The notes under the pieces are model-generated. The model was not told where the DNA came from, searched no databases, and was given only the letters and a program-made list of their open reading frames with translations. The translations under genes were made by a program, and so were the position numbers. 64,000 nt of DNA from Argentina anserina (lineage: Eukaryota > Streptophyta > Magnoliopsida > Rosales > Rosaceae), in assembly GCF_933775445.1 (NCBI RefSeq), contig NC_065876.1, forward strand, positions 27,094,001 to 27,158,000, written 5' to 3'. Position 1 is the first letter of the stretch. Every line of letters starts with the position of its first letter. Below are positions 36,950 through 47,637 of the stretch, piece by piece.

Positions 36950-38900
36950 ACAGGAGCTTGTGATGCCTCCCGTGTTTTCTAATGCCTCCATGACAATCTC
37001 ATATGCTCATCGCTCATTTTGCAAAGCTTGTTCTTTTGAATTTCAAGGAAGTCCTTATTTGCTAAGGCTCCAACCGAGAACATTCCATTCTTACAAAGTA
37101 TTTAAGGTGACATTAGTGGACCATATCCAGCCGAATGCGGACATTATCGGTATTTTTATGGTATAGGTTAAGAGCATCGACGCGTTGGTCACACGTCGCT
37201 TTGCTTTCCACAAGGAATGCTACATTTGCTAAGTTTTTAGCTATGATCATCATACTAAGGGCTCACCACCCTTCTCATCCTCTCAAACCTATTTGATTGG
37301 ATACCGTTGGAGAGTTCACCTCTATGACTTTGATGATTTCGTTCGGCATATCTACTGGGATCGTTGTTGAACATATTATTCCTCATGTTCATTCATTGCA
37401 CGATTCAGCAGAGCTCGGACTTGGTTATGGGTACTAACCTACCGATTTTTGCATGGGGATATGTAATGATGTTGCATGCAGTGACACTTATTCGTTTTAG
37501 ACCCAAAACTTGTCAAGCGTTTAATGCGTACCAGATGGTTACTGGATACGATCTCAACGTTCTTTTCATTGAACGCCTATTTGGTTAAAGTTGTTTATGT
37601 GCCTCTATTGTAGTTATCTCAATGGGTCTACTTGCAACGATTAAATATCCTGGTTAGTTATGATTTATGAATCACCAACACTTGTCTGCTTTTTCCAATC
37701 TACAACCGTTGATCTCTATCCTGCGATATTAGCATACAGTCACTTTGATGAGACATACTTCCCGTCGTTGGGGGCGATATGGAATGCACCCATTCCGGTT
37801 TTAACGCCAGGAATTGACGTGGTGTGGCACTATGTCTCATTAAGATCCCGCACTACTCAAAGTGAGCAAATGTGCAATGCATTATCTACCTCCAGAAAGT
37901 CAAAGATTTGATGCTCAATGACTTTACCGATATTGCTAAAGTGACGAGATCGCACATAAATGCTGTGATGTGTCGGTAAGGTTGGAACTCTCAGAATATG
38001 GGAGAATTTCATATGACCTGGTCCTAGCACCATTGGAACCATCCCTGACACTGGGAAGGAAGCCGGCGATGGCACCATCGTACGTTGTGGTGTTGTCGGC
38101 GCCCGTGGTATTGCACCACAAAACAAGAGCGGCAAACGCAAATATGGACTAGTAAGGGTCATAGCTTCGGTCTTGGCTCCTACCTAGATGAGGAGGAGAC
38201 CATTATTCTCTGGAATCAAAACCAGAAAGAAGTGAGGTGTGTAGGCACAAGTGTTTCGCCCATCATCAAGAGATATTCTCTAAACATGTGTATCAACTAA
38301 GTTTTTGTGGGACGCTACATACTCCTTTTGTTGATGTTAGAGAAGAATAAAAATCTCACGAATTAATCGTATACAGCGCGCATGTGTGTTTAATGGATTG
38401 ATTTTCCATGATTGATGATGTATTCGATTATGCTTTTATTCCGTTGTAAAGCATCAACGATGAGCAACTTGACCGAAGTGGAAAGAATCAATACAGGTTG
38501 AACTAGACTTGTTATGTTGGTCGTTGTTCATCAGTGTAATGAGAAGATGAAGTCATGCGATATATGCATGACTTATGGCGCAAAGATTGTCTCATTATCC
38601 TAGTATTGACTACGATGAGTTATATTATCTCGTTATGGACATAATTGCTTTACGCTACTTGATCAGTAGTAGTGTCCATGCAAACTGATTTGCAGCATAT
38701 GATAGTGGTCATAGAATATCTGTAAAGGGATCTTGACGCAGATATGAGAGTGCCCGAGGGGCTTTAAATGCCTCCAGACCACGGAGAGCTTATGTAATCA
38801 GATTGCGACGTTCGAGAGAATGTAGTACAATCGATTGCAAGAACTCATACCCATATGTGTTCATATGAAAGCTAATTCTTGATTCTCTATTCCGTTTAAA
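36950..38900 (+). pseudogene. Copia gag-pol polyprotein remains
   Basis: Short frames in several phases preserve a GAG-pre-integrase piece (SFCKACSFEFQGSPYLLRLQ), an integrase piece with FAWGYVMMLHAVTLIRFRP, a block reading SHFDETYFPSLGAIWN, and the connector FTDIAKVTRSHINA. Reverse transcriptase is barely traceable (PYVFI near 38850) and its YVDD-type catalytic motif is not seen. Frames are broken by many stops and shifts, so the element cannot make its own proteins. Confidence 0.75.
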
Positions 38901-40012
38901 TAAAGATGATGAAGAGATTCAATGAGCTATAGATTCATATATGTAAGTGTTGTTGGAACACTATTTCTTTCATTATGACATGATTAACTCTGCGCCTATG
39001 CATCGTCATTGGACTTGCATTGCTCCTTTGACATGAGTTTAGTTCTACACTTAGTGAACCAACATAAATCTTATCCACACCAACGCTGCCGGCAGCTTCA
39101 GCAACATCAACGTACGCCTTGGTGTAGCAGTCGACACTGGTAGCGTAAATGATACATACGGTTCCGATTCGGACCAAAATCAGTCCTTCATTGGTCAATT
39201 CCCCCATTCCTTTGTGAAAGACACATTGAATGTGACAAATCAGAATATGTCCAGTTTCGTAGGTCAACTTCAACGAGGCCTACAAGACAGATCGCTCGAT
39301 GAAATATGGTGAAATTGGTACCGTTGGAAAGGTCTATGTGTCTACTTTCCAGGGACATCAAACATTTGTTCATATCTATCATATTGAGTGAGTTATGGCC
39401 GTTTAACAAAATAGGACAGTTCTGTCTTGAAATTTGCAAGTCAGTCAACTTCAACATAGCACTGTGAACTGCTCCGATCGAATTAGGTTGTGAACTTTAT
39501 GTCATTGGAAAGTCACGGGTGTCTACTTTCCAGAACATTTTATGGTTCGCTAATATCTATTTTGACGAATAAGTTATGGCCGTTTAAATGAGTGAATGTC
39601 ATTCTACCCGAGAATCTGGTTTTTATTGGAAACTCTTGTTTTGAGTTGTTATGCAATCTTGTTTCCTAAGATTTAAGTTTGGCTAAGTATAACATGTATG
39701 ATCTAAGGATGTGTGGCTAGATTAATGATTAATTATTAGCTCAAGACTACGTTTGAGAAGCATGTAATGAACGTTGTATACGTTGTTCTTTGTACTCCAT
39801 AATTATGGCACTAATCAGGGGGAGTTATTTCGTAGACTTCAAGGGGAGTCTACCTCACATGATGCTATCAAATGTAGACGGTGTGTTTTGCTCTTTTTCC
39901 CTTCGATCAAGCTTTTGTTTTTACCCAAGTGGTTTTTATTTTGCTTGACAAGGTTTTTACCGAGGCAACGATGTGTGCACCATGCAACCTAGGCATGCGA
40001 CACAAGGGGGAG

Positions 40013-40196
40013 TGTTACGAGAGAATTATTATTCTACCCTTGTGTGTGTCTTAGCTTTATTAGGTTTCCTGTTAGAGATAGATTTGCATCTCTGTAATAT
40101 ATTAGGACTCCGAATTCTGCGGGATTCAGGTGATATAATGCTTATATATATATGCCCTCATATCATTCCATAATACACAATTTTCATCCTGAAACA
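40013..40196 (+). repeat. 3' LTR of the Copia element
   Basis: The same 184-bp length as the 5' LTR, starting TGTTACGAGAG and ending CATCCTGAAACA. Confidence 0.93.
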
Positions 40197-41068
40197 ATAA
40201 GTTGTTAATATCTGTTAATTTATCGATATATTAATATATCGCTAAAATAATAAATTTTCTCAGTCTATAACCTATTAATTTATAGATGTTTTAATATAGT
40301 TTATTCATAAAATTTCTTTAATTTCCATCATTTGTATTCAACTTTTAATTTATTAGCTTATTCGATCACAAAAGCCTTTGAATGTCGAAATAGGGTTATT
40401 AATTACTGCATGCATATATCTTTGCCTTTTCAGATCCATCGTAAATATACCCAGGGATGAAAACTAACCTAGCCTCATGAAGCCCAGATCGAGGTGACTC
40501 GATTCTACTCTTTCTAACGTGGATCGGAAGGCTCAGCACATGTATGCATGTTATGCCTGATCGAATTTAGGCAAAGCATGGGAACATAGTCTTCACCCAA
40601 AATCACCATCATAGAAATCCAAAAGTACGTACATTAATTCAACAACAAGCTAAGCCAGTAGAAGCAAGCACCATCATCCTCTCGATCATGTATCATTTAA
40701 CGACCTCACATGTAGTGCGGGGTCGTGCGTGGGGTTTCAAACCGACACAATGGGCATGGTTTAATCTGCACTTGTTTTAGAATTGAAACGTACTATTACT
40801 GGGTTTCAAATCTAATCGATCTGCATCCTACGTATGTGGAATAATTCTTGGTGATCCCTCATCAGGGTTTATGAATATACAGAAGAACATTGCTGCCACA
40901 AACATCGCAGTCAACTGGTCATGCCGCCATGGCCAACTTCGAACTGATAATACCCCATTCTCCATTGACAGCTCAAACTGGGAAATGTTAGATCTCACGT
41001 GGAAAACAAGGTTGGATAGGCTGTTGTTGTAGAGTTCTAGTAAGAGACTCTTTTCAAACAAAATGTAA
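40197..41068. other. AT-rich spacer between Copia and Harbinger elements
   Basis: No gene recognised. A 77-aa minus-strand frame at 40828-41061 has an ordinary-looking amino-acid mix (for example FHVRSNISQFELSMENGVL) but no family I recognise and no detectable exon neighbours. Confidence 0.35.
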
Positions 41069-41298
41069 GAGCATCCATACCTATAAATTGGTTTTGCTCA
41101 CTTAATAGGTGGGAGTAAAAATAAATTTTGTTCTAAGAAAATCAATTTTATATTTTACTCAAGTAAATCGATTTTTGCACACACATATTCATAATTTACT
41201 TTAGCAATTCAATTTTATCTTATTATAAAATAATAAAAAAATTATTTACCAGATAGATTTACAACCAATAATAATATGTTACGTATCGTTATCGACTT

Positions 41299-41500
41299 AA
41301 TAATTATACAAGATTTCCAAAAAGATTTTCGACTAATAGAGAATTGACATGTGTCACTGCCATGTGTCATTGTCAACAAAATAATTATACCAGATTTTCG
41401 ATAAAGATTTTCGACTAATAAAGAATTGACACGTGTCATTGTCAGCAAAATAATTGGACCAGATTTCTGGTAAGATTTTCGACCAATTGGTTATGAAACG
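41299..41500 (+). repeat. Tandem repeat within the Harbinger element
   Basis: Two and a half units start at 41299, 41380 and 41449, each beginning AATAATTATAC or AATAATTGGAC and containing AGATTTTCGACTAATA and GAATTGACAYGTGTCA. The first unit is 12 bases longer because ATGTGTCA-type wording is doubled. Confidence 0.85.
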
Positions 41501-41703
41501 TCTAATATCACTCATTCTATACTCACACTATTGTGAAGAATCCAAGCATATAACTCATCCTTCTATCTAAACACTTAGCAAACATTTTATTGTTCATCAC
41601 CCTGATGAATCCTTTCAGTTTTCACAATTTTTTCAGGCCAAGACAACGTCAACAAGAAGAGGATGACGATATGAAGTAATCATTCTTCAATAAGCAGGTG
41701 GTC

Positions 41704-42240
41704 ATGGCGGAAGCACAACACGACGATGAACCAACACGACCAAACGGTTCACGTTGCGGTAAAAAACTGAATAAGTCACGTTATAGTCTATCCAAGGGAC
41801 GCAATCTCATGGAAGATTACTTCATTGAACGTCCAATTTTCAACGTGTAAGACTTTCTCCGGAGGTACATGATGATCAAATACCGATTTAATATTATCAT
41901 GACGGAACTCTGCAACCACGACCAATCTTGACATCAAGGAGAAGACGTCACTGGTTTGCTAGGGCTACTTCCCCAACAAAGGATGATTGGGGCTCTATGA
42001 ATGCTGGCATACGAGCCAGTCGCGTATCATACTAAAATTACAAGGATTGGGGAATCGACTACCCTGAAATGTATGAAGGAGTTTTGTAGCTAAGTGGTTT
42101 ACCTATATGGTCTAAGATACCTCCGTAGTTTAACATCGACAGACCACCACACGACTACTAGCTAAAGGCGAATGCCGATACTTTACATGTATGATTGGAA
42201 GCATCAACTGCATGCACTGGGAGTGAAAGAATTGCCAAAT
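41704..42240 (+). pseudogene. HARBI1/ALP1-like transposase, truncated
   Basis: The reading, with frame changes, gives GRNLMEDYFIERPIFN, LRRYMMIKYRFNII, DVTGLLGLLPQQRMIGAL, MLAYEPVAYHTK, RIGESTTLKCMKEFC and finally GSINCMHWE from the Asp-box region of plant PIF transposases (the usual wording there is GSIDCMHWEW; here Asp is replaced by Asn). Stops and shifts break it and everything after this point is absent. Confidence 0.82.
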
Positions 42241-42311
42241 CGTCTATCAATTGGCATACTTGAGTGCTTGAGCACCATCTCCCCATTTGATTGCCGGTGC
42301 GGATGCTCTAA

Positions 42312-43849
42312 CATATGCAACTTTTTTTTGACAATGAGGAAATTATATCGTGAGCTATCTCTATTAATTAAAGAATTTACCATACATAACTGCATGAGCT
42401 CTGACACATGTTTTATGCTTTATCCTTGATTTATTAAATTGGTTATAAAATATATTAATGGTAAAAAAATAAAATTAAAACAATGAAATCACATTTTCTC
42501 ACAAACTTTACCAAATAACGGGATATAAGATCGATATGACACGTTCAAATAATAAAAAAATAGGTTGGTTATGAGTAGTAAAACATTAAGCACCCACGTT
42601 CTTCTACATTCTACATGCGCGTTGGCGCGTGGAATAATGCTAGTATATATAAAAAGCATTGAAGAAATACGAGTTAGGGCCAACTTGATATAAATTGTGA
42701 GAAAAATTCTTAGGTGAAGACTCCCCCACTACGTGACTATGTGGCAAACCAATAAAAATCAATCAATTTATTTCTAAGTTCTTGTTTTGCCCCCATTTAA
42801 ATAAATATTATATCCAAAATACCCCGCAACTATGTCTTTATTGGACAACCTCACTAACACGTGATGCGTTCACCCCACACAAGAACTTCTCATATTGCGG
42901 TCCTGACAAGTTTGCTCAAAGCAATGTTATGTCTATTCCGATTTCATGTGGTATATTTATTTCTACGTACTATATTTGAAGTTAAGTAATTGATATATAC
43001 TATGGTTGCAAATTCACAATTAATAGGATATTGCTTCTGATGATTCAGTTCATGCCAGCTTCATATAGCTAGCTTAACTTGATAGATCATGATTTAGACA
43101 TAAAGCTTGTTGAGTCTTAATCTTAAAACACTTGTCACATAGCACGAACAATAACAACTCCCCACTTTCAATTCACATCACTCGTCCTGTGTTGTTGTTG
43201 ACCAGTGCAATTAACATCGATTTTATGATTGCTAAAAGAAAACAATTGTCTGAATTTTTTTTACAAGGCAACTAAAAATTACACTAGAATCCCTACAGTA
43301 GCTAAAAGTTAAATAATCGGAAAAAAAATTCTGAGCTAGAAGAAGAAAGGGAAAGGGAAAGGGAGTGACTCCAAGCTTGAACTCTGACTAATTGATGGCA
43401 TAATTTTTATCGCATCGGCTACAAAGTTTTCTCCATGTTCAATATGGATGAAAGAATTAAAACTGACCAGAGCAGTCAACATCTTGATGTCTGTGGCTTT
43501 ATACATATGTCCGACAATGTATGAATTATGTATTTATGCACGTAGTAAGAATTAACTATGAAGTATGAACAAATTTTACTAATTTAAGCATTTCAAGGCA
43601 AAATAAATGTAAAAAAGAAGAGTTAGGACTTACATATCTTTTGACATGTTTTTAGTCGTTAAAGTATGTAAATGATAAACAACGACTTCAAAATTTGATC
43701 AATATGCAATTCCAATTACTAGCTAATTAATTGATTTTTGAACTTTCAAGCGTGCGCATAGTGCACGTTATCAACAAATCATCAGAATTTAATTCAAAAT
43801 AACATTGAACTAATAATTGAGAATGTCTCAATAATTAAGATTAAGAACC
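42312..43849. other. AT-rich intergenic region with a Helitron-like 3' end
   Basis: No gene recognised. A possible Helitron terminus lies at 42618-42643. The rest is AT-rich with no repeats I could define. Confidence 0.4.
42618..42643 (+). mobile_element. Candidate Helitron 3' terminus
   Basis: The palindrome CGCG-TTGG-CGCG is followed after ten bases by CTAG and then T, the hairpin-plus-CTRR-T arrangement of Helitron 3' ends. No 5' TC terminus or Rep/helicase sequence was found, so the element's extent is unknown. Confidence 0.45.
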
Positions 43850-44233
43850 ATGGGTGTGGTGTAGTGATTGTTGACCGCGGCAATTTTTTTGATTAGGACT
43901 TAAACGTGGCATTGGTTACGAGTTCGATTGTTAACCATAACATTACATACCTCAGTTTTTTTATGGGCCTTGAAAGCGAAGAGCTCGGCTTTTGTTAGAC
44001 CGCTGAGGATATTACTGTGGCTAGGGCGCCCGATGCAGTACCGGGCTGAAACCATTTCACATGGGGCCCTGCAAGTGATTAGTGTCATGCCGACGTTATT
44101 ACCTTCAGCTGTAAGGATACTATATAGTTCCGGTTGTGGACTGTCCTCTGCTCGCACAAGTAAGTGTCCATAAATATTGGGGTCCCGAATGAAACAAGTA
44201 ATTGTCGTGAATCAAAATAAAAAATAAAAAAAA
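43850..44233 (+). mobile_element. SINE-like element
   Basis: A TGGTGTAGTGATTG segment (A-box-like) is followed by GGTTACGAGTTCGATTG (B-box-like) about 60 bases later, then a GC-rich body and an A-rich tail ending near 44233. The layout is that of a tRNA-derived SINE. A target-site duplication was not established. Confidence 0.55.
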
Positions 44234-47200
44234 TTAATTGACATGAGTCGACTATTTTTTTGGGTACAAGTGACATAAGTCGACTATGAACTGCTCAATA
44301 ATTATTAGCAAGTCCAATCTTAACTAAATAGTTCGGCTTATCAATGTCCCCCACCATAAAATACACACAAGGAAAGCCGGTGGCTGACATGCTAGTGCAA
44401 TACAGATAGGTCAGATATGAATGAGAACCCAGAAAAGCCTCTTAGAAAACAATGATAATCTCTTAGAAAACACAAACAATACCGTGTTTTAAGGATTCCC
44501 GATCACCAATTATTGTAATGAAAACAAATCGACGACAATACTAAAATATATATCGACCTAGTTTTGGTTTTTTGTGTCAAATTGCCAAGGTATTTGACAT
44601 TTTTGTTTTGGCTGTGGATTCTGAAATTCTGATGTGAATATTGGACCTGTAATTTGTTTTTGTAGACTGAAACAAATTTGGAAGGATGGTGGCCTAAAAC
44701 CTAATAAAGCGGTCCAGTTTGTTTGTCAATTACTGATATTATTAGCGATAATTATGCCTAGCTAATTCTATGATTTGTTTTCCATTTCCAATAGAGAACC
44801 AGAAATTACGTACAAGTCAACTATGGTTTAGGAAATATTGAAGACACCGACGTAGTGCCTCATGTGGAATTGAGTTCTCTAATCAAGTAACAACTAGTGG
44901 AACACATTAGAGTCAAAGAGGGATCAAGATCCACTTAGGGTTTGGTAGTTAACCAAAAGACTTCATTAATGTGAATGCCCTCGTCTTTCTTATATTTGTT
45001 TCTGGAAAGGTATGTGTGGGTGCTACGTATAAAAGATATATCGATGATGTTGATTATGAAGCACTATAGTGATCTTGAAGATCTATAAATCTACATTTCG
45101 TTCAATGCATAAAAAAATTTATCTACCCTTTGTTTTGCATTACAAAAGTAGAAATGGTAGACAAATTTATATGTAATATCAGCTTTTCATTAGATCACCA
45201 ACTATTCAAAAGTCACTAAGATTCCGAGCGGTGTGTGAAAATTAGGTTGTACGTATAATATTATAATTAAAGGGAAAAATAGTAAATTGGACAATCATAG
45301 CAAATCAGCAACAAATGAAATTACAAAAATAAGGACAAGAAAAACGGTGTCTACAAAACTCATTCAGTGAGGCGTCAAACAATACTAACATAGTTGAAAA
45401 ACTAACGTACCTAACATGAGATGCATATTATTCTTGCAATTGCACCTTGTATGGTACTTGGAAATATCTATGTCCTGGAAAATTATGATAATACATGCAC
45501 TTACTCATTACAATTTTATTCCTAATATGAAAGCATTCTTAGATACAGTCGTCTCATTTCAAACTTTATCGCATTTAAAAAGTCATATTTAATGACTTAA
45601 TTTTTTTTTTCGACTGGCAGCAAAACAACTCGGCTAGTAGGTATAGTGCACGTTTGTTACATTGTACTATCCCACACAACCTTAAATAAGGACTGATAAG
45701 ATATTAGTCGGGTGTTTGTTGCGTTTCGGTACTAACTTAAATGACATTGCGTAAGACCGAAATATTAGAAACGCTTCCTTAACTCCCCTTAGCGAAGGTT
45801 GAGCAAAACCCGACCCTTAGCTAAGGAATTCATTCTCTCTTCTCGTCTGCTCACACCACCGCACCATCTTCTCACCGATTGGCAACAATTACAGAGCATC
45901 ACCATCACCATCCTCTTTGACAATTTCATTGAAGAATTGAAGCTCCAGTCGTCTCCTTAATCTTCATTTTGGTAAGTTTGATCGATTCTCTTGAAATCCA
46001 ATTGGATTCTTCCTCCAGTTTCTTACTATTTGAGCCTAATTCCTTTTTCTCTTCTTTTGCTTTGGGTTCTGATCTCTTCCAAACATTGATCTTTTCCATC
46101 TTTTCATTTCAACTTCAGATTAGAGATGATTGGAGATTTGGGTATTGCAAAATTTGATTTAAATTGATGACATTGTATAATGTAGAAAGATGACATCTGG
46201 GTTAGATCATTCTCGCAAGTTTTTGTTTGTTGAATAAGTTGAAGTTTCCATAGAGAGGTATGAGATTGTGAAAGATATTGGGGCCGTGAAGTTTTGGGTG
46301 CATGGTCAGAACAGAGATGAGCTTGTGCAGAAGAAAATACAGATTGTTGAAGCTGGGTAAGATTGACAGCACCAAACACAATACAAAATTAGTGTAGGTT
46401 AAGCCTACTCTCATGAGTCCTCCTCAGAATTAACAATGAGGGAGGTACACAATAGTGAGAGGTACCAAACATGCACATAAGGTATGCATCAAAAAGAAAC
46501 CTAGCATTATAGCAAAATCCCAACCCCACCTCAATCAGCAGGTAGGCCGCAGATAGTTTACTCGACTCAATGGCGTACACTATTCTATCTACCATGCAAA
46601 ATGGATTTCCACCAAAAAGGCGTGCTGTTTTTCGATCTCTTCTATTTCAGCTGTTAAAATATACCAATTGTGGAGACAGTTTAGTACGAATCGGAAATTC
46701 GGAATAGCCAAACTCTAAAGACAAAGGCCGCCGAGAGGTCCCATTTTATCTGTCAGTGTTTCCATTAACCCATGAAGATCGAGTTTGAAGAAGGTGGACA
46801 ATGATCAAGATCATGCATGTTATTAATTCTAATTTTCGATCTCTTTGCTTACTTCAAAATTACCCAACCATGACATCAGAATCATTGGCAGCTCTCATAA
46901 ATGATATAGGATAAACGGATCGAGTATTAGTAAAATGATAAAACAGTTACAGTAGACACTAGTGTTGAACACGTAAAATGACATCTTAGGAATGCATCTT
47001 GACAATAATACAAATTCGTATTGTTGTCTTAGATTTGCATAGAACTTCATTGTACTACAAGCACGCGATTTAATCAATTGCCAAAATCTTATGATAAACT
47101 AGTCGATCTTTCATTATAGAATTACTTCGGTTTCGTCTTGTATCACACATTTACACACTTGTTACTCAAATTATACGATAAATACAATCTCATCCCATAC

Positions 47201-47550
47201 CTTAGGAGATAATATATATCACTAACTGAGGGACCTCTTATCAGAACATGCCCTTGTCCATAGGCGAGTCCTAATCAATTAGCTGGCACCTCTTGTCGTG
47301 CCATATGATTACGATTCGATCTTTACCCAAAATTTAATATAGACTAACTATTATATGCCACAAGGTTAAATTGGTGAGCATAAAAACAAACTCAAATGTT
47401 GACGCCACGATATAGTGGCATTACCAACCTATGAATGGAGTCAAAGCACGAACCATCGCTTAAGCAGAAGCAATCACCATCTAAATGTCAATGTCTGTCC
47501 TAAACTATGAGGATTACTAAATACGTTAAGTGTCTATCTCCTAACTAATA
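44234..47550. other. Intergenic region without a recognised gene
   Basis: Mostly AT-rich. About 45700-46140 resembles a decayed transposon leader: a GGGTGTTTGTTGCG start, a pyrimidine-rich stretch, then an exon-intron-like border (GGTAAGT near 45970, TTCAG near 46120). No coding sequence or matching right end was found. Confidence 0.35.
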
Positions 47551-47637
47551 AAGACAACCATTGTGCTGAATTTTTAAAGATTATTCTCCAATGCCTATCC
47601 TAGAATAATCTTAAAAATTCAGCACAATAGTAGTCTT
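47551..47637. repeat. Near-perfect short hairpin
   Basis: Arms 47551-47587 and 47602-47637 are inverted copies of about 36 bases with three or four differences (one arm has an extra A), around a 14-base loop. The outline resembles a small miRNA precursor or a mini-MITE. It matches no conserved miRNA I know. Confidence 0.6.

Larger units (their letters stand above)
34590..40196 (+). mobile_element. Copia LTR retrotransposon, full length but decayed
   Basis: Two 184-bp LTRs (34590-34773 and 40013-40196) begin TGTT and end AACA. The flanks ATAAC and ATAAG agree at 4 of 5, consistent with a 5-bp target-site duplication. Directly after the 5' LTR comes CGTTATCATGC, a likely primer-binding site related to the TATCA-type sites of plant elements. 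A purine tract (CAAGGGGGAG) abuts the 3' LTR. Protein traces run in the Copia order: GAG-pre-integrase (CKACSF, about 37020), then integrase (LPIFAWGYVMMLHAVTLIR near 37430). A GC-rich leader occupies 34840-35040. The tail before the 3' LTR matches the remnant at 4206-4450. Confidence 0.92.
41069..42308 (+). mobile_element. PIF/Harbinger DNA transposon, internally deleted
   Basis: The ends GAGCATCCATACC and, reversed, GAGCATCCGCACC are flanked on both sides by TAA (41066-41068 and 42309-42311), the target site typical of PIF/Harbinger. The left third carries a tandem repeat (41299-41500). The right half holds a decayed HARBI1/ALP1-like transposase that stops abruptly at about 42240, roughly 70 bases from the right end. 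The second half of the transposase is missing, so this is a deletion derivative. Confidence 0.9.

Noticed and set aside
40828..41061. 77-aa minus-strand frame
   Set aside because: Plausible amino-acid mix, but no recognisable family, start context or neighbouring exons.
45700..46140. Gene start with leader intron
   Set aside because: Splice-like borders exist, but no coding sequence follows and the surroundings look like decayed transposon sequence.
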